Assembly: GCA_937995985.1 (NCBI GenBank)
Contig: CALKIR010000056.1
Span: 1 to 64,000, forward strand
Reading direction: 5' to 3'
Origin: an uncultured Alcaligenaceae bacterium
Lineage (GTDB): Bacteria > Pseudomonadota > Gammaproteobacteria > Burkholderiales > Burkholderiaceae_B
DNA: 64,000 nt
Made by a program: the position numbers and the translations under genes. Shown here piece after piece: positions 26,040 through 34,180 of this stretch. The notes beneath the pieces are model-generated. The model ran no database searches. It worked only from the letters and a program-made list of their open reading frames with translations, and was not told the origin of the DNA. How positions within the stretch are numbered: position 1 is the first letter of the stretch; the number at the start of each line of letters is the position of its first letter.

Positions 26040-27005
26040 ATGATGGTTAAAAAAATTCTTATTGTGCGTACTTCCTCACTGGGTGATTTGGTACATATGT
26101 TGCCCGCAATCAGTGATATTGCCGCTCACCTGCCAGAGGCTCGTATTGATTGGGTCGTTGAGGAGGCATTTGCGGAAATTCCACAGTGGCATCCTCATAT
26201 CAACCGCGTCTATACTGTGGCGCATCGACGTTGGCGCAAAGGATGGTGGCAGGCGCAGGTGCGGGCAGAGCGTCAGCAATTTAAGAAACAAATTAGTGCA
26301 GTGCACTATGATGTAATTTTAGATATGCAGGCCTTGATGAAGTCGGTATGGGTGGTGCGGCAAGCACGGGGACCCCGTCATGGGTTAAACTGGAAGTCTG
26401 CGCGAGAACCTTTGGCTTCATTGTTTTATCAACACAAATATGCCGTTGAGTTTTGGCAGCCAGCGGTGGTACGACAGCGGTTATTGGCTGCGCAGGTATT
26501 TGGTTATACGCCACAGGGGGCACCTAATTATGGGTTGCAGGCTTTTACCGAGCATCGGGCTGTGCAAGATTATGCTGCCATCATGCCTTCTGCGAGTCGT
26601 GATGATAAATTATGGGCACCGCAAAAGTGGCAAATAATATTCGACTATTTGCTCCAGCAGGGCTTGGCTTTGCATCTTTTTGCGGGCAATGACCGAGAAG
26701 CAGCGCGGGCGCAGGAGCTGATTCGTGATTATGCCGGACATGCCCAGGTGTTGCCCCGCATGAGTTTGACACAGGTTGCCGAACATATTGCCGCAGCACG
26801 TTTAATGGTGGGTTTAGATAGCGGTTTGACGCATCTTAGTGCAGCATTGGGGCGTCCTACAGTTGGAATTTACAAGGCCTCTACTCCTGTACGCACACCT
26901 TTGATTAGTTCCGCGTATACTGCTAGTTTGGGGGATAGGGGCCAAGATCCCAGTGCTGAGACTGTGCTGGCTGCTACTCGGGCGGCTTATGAGTCAGAAA
27001 CTTAA
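26040..27005 (+). CDS. waaC: Lipopolysaccharide heptosyltransferase I
   Basis: The 321-residue glycosyltransferase (family GT9) adds the first L-glycero-D-manno-heptose to Kdo2-lipid A on the cytoplasmic face of the inner membrane. The N-terminus ILIVRTSSLGDLVHMLPAI is diagnostic, with the catalytic Asp in GDLVH. The C-terminal donor-binding region includes HLFAGNDREAARAQ and LMVGLDSGLTHLSAALGRPTVGIY. The length fits WaaC rather than WaaF. It is followed by waaA on the same strand after about 170 bp, so both act in inner-core assembly. Confidence 0.94.
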   Translation: MMVKKILIVRTSSLGDLVHMLPAISDIAAHLPEARIDWVVEEAFAEIPQWHPHINRVYTVAHRRWRKGWWQAQVRAERQQFKKQISAVHYDVILDMQALMKSVWVVRQARGPRHGLNWKSAREPLASLFYQHKYAVEFWQPAVVRQRLLAAQVFGYTPQGAPNYGLQAFTEHRAVQDYAAIMPSASRDDKLWAPQKWQIIFDYLLQQGLALHLFAGNDREAARAQELIRDYAGHAQVLPRMSLTQVAEHIAAARLMVGLDSGLTHLSAALGRPTVGIYKASTPVRTPLISSAYTASLGDRGQDPSAETVLAATRAAYESET

Positions 27006-27173
27006 CTTGGGTCGGTTGTTTTTACGCGAATGAAAGCGTAACATTTACAGATGTTCTAACACACACACCCTACGCAAATAGGTATCTGTTGGTTAAGTAG
27101 TTGCAAGGCTCTATTCATCATCATGCGTGTCGATAGAGGGCTACTTGACCGTAGATGCGAAGGTTTATTGCTT

Positions 27174-28505
27174 TTGAATCGTTTTATCTACACGCTACTG
27201 TTGTATTTGTTATCCCCATTTTTATTGGGTTGGATGGCCCTGCGTGCTCGTCGCGTGGGCGGGCGCTGGCAGGTGTTTGGGCCCGCTCGTTTTGGTCACT
27301 ATCGGCATCCGGCTCCCGATACTATTCATACATGGGTTCATGCAGCTAGCTTGGGGGAGATGCGCGCAGCGCAGCCGTTGATTCAGGCGTTGCTCGACGA
27401 GGGCAAGACCGTGTTATTGACACATCTGACTTATACGGGCCGTGCCGAAGGGGAGCGGTTATTTGCTGCGGCTATTTTACAAGGGCAGTTAATACAGCAG
27501 TGGCTGCCTTATGATTTTCCCGGTGCGGTGCGCCGCTTTTATCGCTATTATCGGCCGCAGGTTGGGGTATTGATTGAGCGTGAAGTATGGCCCAATTTAT
27601 TACTGACCGCGCGCCGTATGCGCATTCCTATGGTATTGGCAAGTGCACGTTTTTCTGCACGCTCTTTGCGGCAGTCAATGCGCATTGGAGGGTTAATGCG
27701 CCGTGCATATCGGAGCTTTACTGCCGTGTATGCACAAAGTTTTAGAGATGCACAACGTCTCGAAATTATTGGTGCACGAGCTGTGCGGGTTTCTGGGAAT
27801 TTTAAATTTGATGTGCATAGTCCAACCAAACAGGTTGAGGCAGGACGTTATTTTGCGCAGCAATTAGGGCGTAAGATTATTGTGCTGGCCAGTACCCGAG
27901 AGGGCGAAGAGGCCTTATTTGCACGATCTTTGCAGCGCTCTATTCAAGAAGAGCGTGAGCAGGATCTGAACCCTGAGCAACGCACTTTGTTTTATATTGT
28001 GCCCCGTCATCCCCAACGCTTTGATGAGGTGGAGGCGCTTATACACCAGCAGGGATGGTCCATGGTACGGCGTTCTGAGCTCTTGGCATTGGGCGATGGG
28101 ACCCGCAGTAGTATTAAGCGCTGTCGAGAGGTTGAGGTGCTTTTAGGGGATACTTTGGGGGAGCTCCCTTGGTATTATGCGCAGGCTGCTATTGCTATTG
28201 TAGGAGGGGGCTTTGCGCCCTTAGGGGGACAAAATTTTATCGAGGCCTGTGCATTAGGGGTGCCTGTGATTGTTGGACCTCATATGCGTAATTTTGAACA
28301 GGCACTCCAAGATGCTTTGGCCGAGCAGGCTGTATTGCAGGTGCCTAATGCAGGGGCGGCCATCAAAGAGGCCAAGCGGTTATTGCATGAAACTGCTGAA
28401 CGTAATCATTTGGCTGATTCGGGCCTGCATTGGATGCAAAAACATCGTGGCTCTGTGCAGCGTGTGTTGGCAGGGATTAATGAAATTTTGGCACAGCAAA
28501 AATAA
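27174..28505 (+). CDS. waaA: 3-deoxy-D-manno-octulosonic acid (Kdo) transferase
   Basis: WaaA (443 residues from this start) transfers Kdo to lipid A precursor. It has an N-terminal membrane anchor (FIYTLLLYLLSPFLLGW), the acceptor domain with HAASLGEMRAAQPLI (the Glu of SLGE is the catalytic base) and the GT-B donor domain with FYIVPRHPQRF and GGGFAPLGGQNFIEA. Homologues begin with M-N-R-F, so I prefer TTG at 27174, which has GAAGG ten bases upstream; the ATG at 27123 would add 17 residues of no family likeness. It lies in the same direction as waaC. A bidirectional terminator follows. Confidence 0.93.
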   Translation: MNRFIYTLLLYLLSPFLLGWMALRARRVGGRWQVFGPARFGHYRHPAPDTIHTWVHAASLGEMRAAQPLIQALLDEGKTVLLTHLTYTGRAEGERLFAAAILQGQLIQQWLPYDFPGAVRRFYRYYRPQVGVLIEREVWPNLLLTARRMRIPMVLASARFSARSLRQSMRIGGLMRRAYRSFTAVYAQSFRDAQRLEIIGARAVRVSGNFKFDVHSPTKQVEAGRYFAQQLGRKIIVLASTREGEEALFARSLQRSIQEEREQDLNPEQRTLFYIVPRHPQRFDEVEALIHQQGWSMVRRSELLALGDGTRSSIKRCREVEVLLGDTLGELPWYYAQAAIAIVGGGFAPLGGQNFIEACALGVPVIVGPHMRNFEQALQDALAEQAVLQVPNAGAAIKEAKRLLHETAERNHLADSGLHWMQKHRGSVQRVLAGINEILAQQK

Positions 28506-28543
28506 ATTTATGGAGTGTGTCAGGCTCTGTAGGTATTCATAAA

Positions 28544-28572
28544 AAAATAGCCCATCTGAGATGGGCTATTTT
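28544..28572. terminator. Bidirectional terminator between waaA and the cold-shock gene
   Basis: A perfect 12-bp stem (28544-28555 with 28561-28572) closes a 5-base loop. A tracts on the left (28541-28547) and T tracts on the right serve convergent transcripts: waaA on the plus strand and the cold-shock gene on the minus strand. Confidence 0.93.
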
Positions 28573-28607
28573 GTGAGCTATTCTTTCTGGGGCGTCCCCC
28601 AGCAAGA

Positions 28608-28817
28608 TTAGATCTTTTGCACAGATTTAGCCTGGGGGCCTTTTTGACCTTGGGCTGCCTCGTATGAAACACGTTGGTTTTCATCGAGGGATTTGAAGCC
28701 TGTGCCAATAATATCTGAGTGGTGAACAAATAAATCTTTACCGCCGTTATCAGGGGCAATAAAACCAAAACCTTTTTCGTTGTTGAACCACTTAACAACG
28801 CCGTATTCTGTTTCCAT
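28608..28817 (-). CDS. CspA-family cold-shock protein
   Basis: The 69-residue single-domain protein binds single-stranded RNA and DNA. It has both nucleic-acid motifs, KGFGFI (RNP1) and LFVHHSDI (RNP2), after the typical VVKWFN start. It acts as an RNA chaperone; the paralogue identity (cold-induced or constitutive) cannot be told. It is preceded by a long leader of about 160 bases from a plausible promoter at 28985-29012, reminiscent of cspA-type thermosensing leaders. It shares a bidirectional terminator with waaA. Confidence 0.96.
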   Translation of the reverse strand: METEYGVVKWFNNEKGFGFIAPDNGGKDLFVHHSDIIGTGFKSLDENQRVSYEAAQGQKGPQAKSVQKI

Positions 28818-28984
28818 GGTATTTAACCTTTTAAACCAAAACTAAAAATGAGCCCGAAAGCTCGGTGTACAGATTGCCAAGGTCCAAATTAGGGCAACGA
28901 GTATTGTTAAATACCGTGATGAACAAACTTCGACATTGATAATCTGGTTTGATAGTAACACGGTCAAGACCGTATACCAACCAA

Positions 28985-29012
28985 ATCATATAAAAAATGT
29001 AGCCCTTGACAT
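28985..29012 (-). promoter_or_regulatory. Candidate sigma-70 promoter of the cold-shock gene
   Basis: On the minus strand ATGTCA (29012-29007, 4 of 6 matches to the -35 consensus) is separated by 16 bases from TATGAT (28990-28985, 5 of 6 matches to the -10). Transcription would begin near 28978, giving a leader of about 160 bases. E. coli cspA has a leader of similar length. Confidence 0.4.
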
Positions 29013-29037
29013 AATTACTACATTTTTTTGTCTGTGT

Positions 29038-29127
29038 TTGCTGGCTTCCTCTGCCCAACAAACAAGCCGTTGGTATTAGACCGAATATAACATGCTTTGT
29101 TTGGCTGTGGGCAAACGGAGCCAGCAA
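29038..29127. repeat. Long imperfect inverted repeat (about 90 bases) after galU
   Basis: Outer arms 29038-29057 and 29108-29127 pair over about 20 positions with three mismatches. Inner arms 29059-29067 and 29094-29103 add a nested stem with one bulge. It begins 9 bp after the galU stop. There is no U run on either side, so it is not a standard terminator; it could be a REP-like element or an RNA-stabilising 3' structure. Confidence 0.55.
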
Positions 29128-29135
29128 GAGACGTA

Positions 29136-29972
29136 TTATGCTTTGAGATTGTGATATTTACGACCAAAATCAATGGTAGCGGCAAATAGTCCTTCTTTGC
29201 TCCCACAGTCATAGCGGGTGCCCTCATATTCATAGCCAAAGACTGGGCGTTCGGCTAGCATGCTGGCGATGGCGTCAGTTAGTTGTATTTCTCCACCGAC
29301 TCCAGCTTGTGTTTTTTCTAGGTGCTCAAAAATTTCGGGCTCAAGGACATAACGGCCGACTACTGCTTGGTTGCTGGGTGCCTCTTTGGGGTGTGGTTTT
29401 TCTACAATACCGTCTAGGCGGGTGGTCACAGTATCTACTGCAGTGCCTGAAATTACCCCATATTTGTCGGTTTCACTGGGGTCGACGCGTTGGATGGCCA
29501 AGATGCTGCCGTTATGCTCGTGGGCTGCTTTGACTAATTGGCGAGCAACAGGAGTCTGGGCATCGAGCAGATCGTCAGCAAGTAGCACTAAAAAGGGCTC
29601 ATCTCCGACAATAGGTGCTGCGCATAATACAGCATGGCCTAGACCCAAAGGAGCAGGCTGGCGGGTATAGATACAGTGAATGTGATCGGGGATTACTGTG
29701 CGTACTCGCTCAAGGAGTTCAATTTTGTGTTTGGCTTTGAGGTCTGCTTCTAACTCGGGCGCCCGATCAAAATGGTCTTCGATGGCACGCTTATTTCTGC
29801 CGGTCACAAAAATAAGCTCAGTGACTCCTGCAGCAATGGCCTCCTCAACCGCATATTGAATAAGCGGCTTGTCTACTACTGGGAGCATTTCTTTAGGCAT
29901 AGCCTTGGTGGCAGGTAAAAAACGTGTCCCCATCCCTGCGACAGGAAATACAGCTTTGCGAATAGGTTTCAT
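29136..29972 (-). CDS. galU: UTP-glucose-1-phosphate uridylyltransferase
   Basis: GalU (278 residues) makes UDP-glucose for lipopolysaccharide and other glycans. The N-terminus from the ATG at 29972 reads KAVFPVAGMGTRFLPATKAMPKEML, the nucleotide-binding loop of the family, followed by VDKPLIQYAVEEA, VLLADDLLD (metal-binding Asp) and VGRYVLEPEIF. The frame stays open 144 bases further upstream but those residues do not resemble GalU and coincide with the end of the small upstream gene. It is downstream of birA, coaX and a small membrane protein on the same strand. Confidence 0.96.
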   Translation of the reverse strand: MKPIRKAVFPVAGMGTRFLPATKAMPKEMLPVVDKPLIQYAVEEAIAAGVTELIFVTGRNKRAIEDHFDRAPELEADLKAKHKIELLERVRTVIPDHIHCIYTRQPAPLGLGHAVLCAAPIVGDEPFLVLLADDLLDAQTPVARQLVKAAHEHNGSILAIQRVDPSETDKYGVISGTAVDTVTTRLDGIVEKPHPKEAPSNQAVVGRYVLEPEIFEHLEKTQAGVGGEIQLTDAIASMLAERPVFGYEYEGTRYDCGSKEGLFAATIDFGRKYHNLKA

Positions 29973-30003
29973 GGCAGTATGTAACAATTGTTCTATATTG
30001 GAA

Positions 30004-30162
30004 TTATTGACGTACGCTGTGTATTTGTATTTTGGCGTTGTCTGTAGAAGGGGCTGGCTGTACTGTGCGGCCCTGTTCACTAGGGGGTAAACCAAAAAAC
30101 CCTTGTCCCAAGGCAAAAAGCCAAATATTTATCAGAATAAATAGAGCTACCAAAATACGCAT
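30004..30162 (-). CDS. Small membrane protein downstream of coaX (52 residues)
   Basis: From the ATG at 30162 the product is 52 residues: one hydrophobic segment (about 2-20), a GQGFFGLPPSEQGR motif and a hydrophilic tail. In related bacteria I recall that longer proteins with this kind of N-terminus carry a C-terminal SPOR domain and follow birA-coaX; here the domain is absent, so the gene may be a shortened relic or a genuine small protein. There is no strong Shine-Dalgarno sequence, and a TTG at 30246 in the same frame could extend it to 80 residues. It lies between coaX and galU. Confidence 0.5.
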   Translation of the reverse strand: MRILVALFILINIWLFALGQGFFGLPPSEQGRTVQPAPSTDNAKIQIHSVRQ

Positions 30163-30255
30163 TAAGCTACTGATTACAGAATGCCCCCTCTCATAGTGGG
30201 GGCGTAGAAATAAAAAGCAGAATCTTAGCAAGTGTACCGATGTCAAGGGGGGAGA

Positions 30256-31143
30256 TCAACGGGTGAGGGCAGGAGGCGGTGTGTCATCGGTAGATATGGG
30301 CATTGTGGCACTGCCCAAGCCCAGTAAGACGGCGTATTCGTAATAATGCAATTGTGGTTGAGGGCCTGTGTATAAGTGTGGCCATTGTGTAATTAAGCGT
30401 TCTATTGCTGCGGCGATCAGTGGCCAGCCTCCTCCAGAGCAGACTACGCGCACCGGGTGGTTGGGACAGTATTGTTGCGCTTGGCGAATTTGTTGGGCCA
30501 AGGCTCCGATCTGGGCGGCAGCGATGCCGCTGCTGATGGCGCTGCGGGTGTTGGTTGGAAAGTCTTGCACCTTTCCTTGTTCTGAGCGCAAGCGGGCGGT
30601 ATGTTGATCTAAGGACTGATACATCAAGAAGGGGCCAGGCAAAATTAAACCACCTAGGTAGGTCCATGGCTTTGAAGAGGGGGGCGTGGGCAGTTGAGGC
30701 ACGGCGGAGGTAGGCAGAAGGGTGTCAATGGTGGTGGCAGTGCCTAGGCTGCAGTAGATGAGCGCTTGGTGTGGGTGCGGCTTAAATTGATAAAAGGCAC
30801 CCAAAGCGCCAAACCATCGATCAGCTCCTAATTGAGCAGGTTGTTCATAAGCGTTGTGTATTAAAGGGTTAGGGGTGCGGGCATCAAGCCAGTGGATCGG
30901 ACAGTGAAAGGAACGTAGGCTATTTTCTACGTGCAGGCGCTGATTATCTGTGGCAACGCTAATACCTATGGCCTCAATGGGTGTCTGTGAATCATTTGGC
31001 AGGATATGCTGTAGCCAGTGCGTCCATGAATGATGGTGCTCATAGGCGACGGCAAAGGGGTGGGTCAGCTGTAGGCCCTGTGGGGTGGAGTGTAATAAAG
31101 CGGCCTTAAGCCGTGAATTGCCTAGATCCAATAAGATTTTCAT
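30256..31143 (-). CDS. coaX: Type III pantothenate kinase
   Basis: The 295-residue kinase phosphorylates pantothenate, the first step of coenzyme A synthesis. It starts with the ASKHA phosphate-binding motif LLDLGNSRLKAAL, contains GADRWFGALGAF with the substrate-binding Asp-Arg, and has YCSLGTATTIDTL as the second phosphate motif. CoaX proteins of this clade were first named Baf in Bordetella. It lies 14 bp downstream of birA, the usual order. panB at 6881 belongs to the same cofactor pathway but is not linked. Confidence 0.93.
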   Translation of the reverse strand: MKILLDLGNSRLKAALLHSTPQGLQLTHPFAVAYEHHHSWTHWLQHILPNDSQTPIEAIGISVATDNQRLHVENSLRSFHCPIHWLDARTPNPLIHNAYEQPAQLGADRWFGALGAFYQFKPHPHQALIYCSLGTATTIDTLLPTSAVPQLPTPPSSKPWTYLGGLILPGPFLMYQSLDQHTARLRSEQGKVQDFPTNTRSAISSGIAAAQIGALAQQIRQAQQYCPNHPVRVVCSGGGWPLIAAAIERLITQWPHLYTGPQPQLHYYEYAVLLGLGSATMPISTDDTPPPALTR

Positions 31144-31157
31144 AAATGAGTGGTTGC

Positions 31158-32057
31158 TTACTTTGTTGATGTGTGGGGGACGTTGGGGTCCAATCCGTCC
31201 GTTTGAGGGCGTACGGAAATTTCACCCACTGAGATAGATTGAGTGTGTTGGCCATCGCGCACTTGGAGTTGACCTTGGGCATTGATCCCAGCAGCAATGC
31301 CTTGGGCAGTAATAAGTCCGTCGTTGAGGATATGGATGGGCATTCCATATAAATAGTCAACAGTATGAAACTCTGCGCATAATTCGGTAAAACCCTTGTT
31401 AGTGATGTGATTGAGTTGTTGTTGCCAGCGATGGGCAATGACCGCAACCAGATGTTCAGGCGCGTGTTTGGCCGCTTGAGGGACGGTCTGGCATAGTTGG
31501 GCCCAGTCTGCAATAGGGCGTTGAAGTTGCTCACTGAGAAGGTCTGCTCGCGTGAGATTGATGCCAATCCCGACAACGACCACAAAATGATCGGTGCTCA
31601 GTCGTGAGGCACTGGCTCGGGTTACCTCGGTGAGGATGCCTGCCATTTTGGAATGGCCCCACATCAGATCATTAGGCCATTTTAGACTCAGATGTTCGGC
31701 GTGATGGGCGGGGAGCAATCCACGTAAAGCACGACAGGCTGCAACACCCATCGCCGGTGAGAGGGTGGGGAGTTGGTGGCTGGGTACAAATACATCAAAG
31801 GCACAAGAAAACATGAGTTGAGTGCCTGGGGTATTATCCCAGCGTTTGCCTCCCCGTCCCTGACCATGGGTTTGGTAGTGTGCACCAAGTAGCCAAGGGC
31901 GCACAATATGACCGCGTGGATCACGTGCTTGATCCATTAAATCTGCATTGGTAGAGGTCGTTTGCTGTACCCAGCGTATTTGGGCAAAACGCGGCAAAAT
32001 ACGCTCGAGGCGGGTGATCATATGTTTGGGATCAGGTAAGGTTAGGGGTATGGACAT
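31158..32057 (-). CDS. birA: Biotin-[acetyl-CoA-carboxylase] ligase
   Basis: The 299-residue ligase activates biotin to biotinyl-5'-AMP and attaches it to the biotin carboxyl carrier protein. The catalytic loop QTHGQGRGGKRW corresponds to the GRGRxGR motif, followed by LSLKWPNDLMW with the active-site Lys, KMAGILTEV and VVVGIGINL. There is no N-terminal helix-turn-helix, so this is a ligase without the repressor function of E. coli BirA. It is the first gene of the birA-coaX unit. Confidence 0.94.
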   Translation of the reverse strand: MSIPLTLPDPKHMITRLERILPRFAQIRWVQQTTSTNADLMDQARDPRGHIVRPWLLGAHYQTHGQGRGGKRWDNTPGTQLMFSCAFDVFVPSHQLPTLSPAMGVAACRALRGLLPAHHAEHLSLKWPNDLMWGHSKMAGILTEVTRASASRLSTDHFVVVVGIGINLTRADLLSEQLQRPIADWAQLCQTVPQAAKHAPEHLVAVIAHRWQQQLNHITNKGFTELCAEFHTVDYLYGMPIHILNDGLITAQGIAAGINAQGQLQVRDGQHTQSISVGEISVRPQTDGLDPNVPHTSTK

Positions 32058-32144
32058 GGATAAAGAAATTTGCTGTAAGTGTATCTCGACAAGCTGCTAG
32101 GCAGTCACTAGAATAAAACTTTGTCTCATGAGTATGTAAAAAAC

Positions 32145-32801
32145 ATGCAAAAATTGAAAACTGTACAATTTCAAGGCGAGGCCGGAGTTATCGATTGCGC
32201 GTTGGATTGGCCACGCGAGGAGCCGTTAGGGTGGGCTTTAGTTTTGCACCCCTTGCCCATTGAGGGAGGGACCCGCGATAACAAGGTGGTCACTACGATT
32301 AGCCGTGCTTGTGCTGATTTGGGGCTCTTAGCAGTGCGCCCTAATTTTCGTGGGGTTGGGCTTTCAGAGGGTGAGTTTGATGCTGCCAAAGGGGAAACCC
32401 GTGATATGCATGCTTTGGTAGCACAATTTTACGATCAATTTCCACAATTTAGGACTCAGCCATGGGCGTTGGCTGGGTTTTCCTTTGGAACTGCTGTAGC
32501 AGCTCAATTATATTCTCTTTTAGCCCAAGAGCAGCAGCGCACTCCCGACGCATTATTATTATCTGGAACTGCAGTGCAGCGTTTTCGTCATTTAGAGGTA
32601 CAGGTTCCTGCTCATACTTATTTAGTACATGGCGCAGAGGACGAGGTCGTACCTTTGGCTGAAGCAATGGAATTTGGTCAGGAGCATGGCTTACCCGTGA
32701 CCGTTATTCCCGATTGCACCCATTTTTTTCATGGCAAACTCATTCTGTTGCGACAGTTGGTTAGCGATCAGATACAGCTGATGCTGCATCGGCAGTCCTG
32801 A
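32145..32801 (+). CDS. Alpha/beta hydrolase (serine hydrolase, YcjY/DUF-like)
   Basis: The product, 218 residues from the ATG at 32145, is a small alpha/beta hydrolase. The nucleophile elbow is GFSFGTAVA (Ser of GFSFG), preceded by RPNFRGVGLSEGEFD, a hallmark of this conserved proteobacterial group; the acidic residue is in HGAEDEVVPL and the His in DCTHFFHG. Natural substrates of the group are unknown. An upstream TTG at 32121 is in frame but lacks a ribosome site. It is divergent from birA and followed by dacC in the same direction after 60 bp. Confidence 0.87.
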   Translation: MQKLKTVQFQGEAGVIDCALDWPREEPLGWALVLHPLPIEGGTRDNKVVTTISRACADLGLLAVRPNFRGVGLSEGEFDAAKGETRDMHALVAQFYDQFPQFRTQPWALAGFSFGTAVAAQLYSLLAQEQQRTPDALLLSGTAVQRFRHLEVQVPAHTYLVHGAEDEVVPLAEAMEFGQEHGLPVTVIPDCTHFFHGKLILLRQLVSDQIQLMLHRQS

Positions 32802-32861
32802 GTTGTTAGCCTCGTTATAATTCAAGCTAGGCTTTTCTTTTTTAAGTAGGCGATTACACCG

Positions 32862-34127
32862 ATGAAACAGCGTGTTGACCATTTTAATAGTGTTCCATCC
32901 CGTGCGCGCCGCTGGATGCGTGCCGTATGGGCTGTGCCCGTGTGTTGGGCAATGATGACTTCTGTGGCGGCAGAGGATACAGTGCCCCCCCAAGGAGCAG
33001 AGCAAGCTGTGGCTGCCCAAGCTCATTCAAATAATACTCAATTTTTTGTTAGTCAATTGAGTACTGTGCCTGCTCCCACTGTGGGGGCCAAAGCCTGGGC
33101 GAGCTATGATGTCAACAGTGGGCAATTTATTTCTGCTTTTAATCTTGATGCGCCCATTGAGCCTGCTTCTATTACCAAGCTCATGACTGCCTATTTAGTA
33201 TTTGAGGCCTTAGAGAGCGGGCGTTTGCAGTTGGATCAAGAGATCCATGTCTCTGAAAATGCGTGGCGTACAGAAGGGTCTCGCATGTTTATTGATCCAA
33301 ATTCGCGTGTCAAGGTCGATGATTTGCTGCAGGGCATGATTGTGCAATCAGGCAATGATGCAACAGTTGCTCTGGCTGAGGCTATTGCTGGCAGTGAAGA
33401 TGCCTTTGTGGCGTTGATGAATGAGGAGGCGGCCCGACAAGGATTGCATCATACGCATTATCAAAATGCCAGTGGGTTGCCTCATGAGACACATATGACG
33501 ACGGTGCGGGATATTGCTCTGCAGGCAGCCAATTTAGTAGAACGCTTCCCACAGTATCTGCATTATTACAATCAAAAAGAGTATACCTGGAATAATATTC
33601 GCCAAGCCAACCGCAATCGCCTGTTATGGTTAGATGATACGGTAGATGGCTTAAAAACAGGGCATACCAAATCTGCTGGGTATGGTTTGGTCAGTACAGC
33701 TTTGAGGGATGGGCGTCGCATTATCAGTGTGGTCGTTGGGACCAGTAGCGATGCGGCCCGCACTGAGGATAGTCTCAAAATACTCAATTGGAGTTTCCAG
33801 AACTTTGAGGATATTAAGCTCTATGAAGCCGGCGAGAGCATTGTTGATGCACGCGTCTGGGAGGGCGAAGAGAAATCTGTGGGTTTGGGACTTAATCATC
33901 CAGTATGGGTTACTGTGCCCCGTGGGATGGGAGAGCAGGTCAAGCCTGTTGCTCATTATGCCCAGCCATTAATTGCTCCTGTTGAAAAAGGGGTAGAGGT
34001 GGGGACCGTCACCTTTATGCTTGATGATCATGAGCTTGCCGAGGCGCCATTGACTACTTTGGCTGATGTGTCACAGGCGGGCTTTTTTGGCCGTATTATC
34101 GATAAGATACAGCGCATGTTTAATTAG
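32862..34127 (+). CDS. dacC: D-alanyl-D-alanine carboxypeptidase (PBP5/6 family)
   Basis: The 421-residue periplasmic enzyme trims the terminal D-Ala from peptidoglycan stem peptides. A signal peptide spans about residues 17-36 (ending near SVAA). The catalytic motifs are complete: SITK with Ser103 and Lys106, SGN at 163-165, and KTG starting at Lys265. The PBP5-type C-terminal beta domain and an amphipathic end (FFGRIIDKIQRMF) that anchors it to the inner membrane are present. It heads the dacC-dat-ybeD-lipB-lipA run, a conserved neighbourhood. The symbol dacC (or dacA) is by synteny. Confidence 0.94.
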   Translation: MKQRVDHFNSVPSRARRWMRAVWAVPVCWAMMTSVAAEDTVPPQGAEQAVAAQAHSNNTQFFVSQLSTVPAPTVGAKAWASYDVNSGQFISAFNLDAPIEPASITKLMTAYLVFEALESGRLQLDQEIHVSENAWRTEGSRMFIDPNSRVKVDDLLQGMIVQSGNDATVALAEAIAGSEDAFVALMNEEAARQGLHHTHYQNASGLPHETHMTTVRDIALQAANLVERFPQYLHYYNQKEYTWNNIRQANRNRLLWLDDTVDGLKTGHTKSAGYGLVSTALRDGRRIISVVVGTSSDAARTEDSLKILNWSFQNFEDIKLYEAGESIVDARVWEGEEKSVGLGLNHPVWVTVPRGMGEQVKPVAHYAQPLIAPVEKGVEVGTVTFMLDDHELAEAPLTTLADVSQAGFFGRIIDKIQRMFN

Positions 34128-34180
34128 ATGTTGCGTGTATGATTAAAGAATCTCGTGTTTAGACTGATTAAGAGGCAACC

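Larger units (their letters stand above)
28818..29135. other. 318-bp intergenic region: cold-shock gene leader plus long hairpin
   Basis: No gene is visible here. The part next to the cold-shock gene (28818-28978) is likely its untranslated leader, and the part next to galU (29038-29127) is a large imperfect inverted repeat. A promoter candidate lies between them. The composition is clearly more AT-rich than the flanking genes. Confidence 0.5.

Noticed and set aside
28587..28602. Small CTGGGG / CCCCAG hairpin next to the cold-shock gene stop
   Set aside because: It has no T run and lies just before a much stronger bidirectional terminator.
30183..30203. GC-rich hairpin (GCCCCC / GGGGGC) between coaX and the small membrane protein gene
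   Set aside because: No U run follows on either strand, so it does not qualify as a terminator; no other role is supported.
30241..30246. Consensus TTGACA -35 element ahead of the small gene after coaX
   Set aside because: No acceptable -10 hexamer lies at 16-18 bases; the nearest (TAAGAT) is only 13 bases away.
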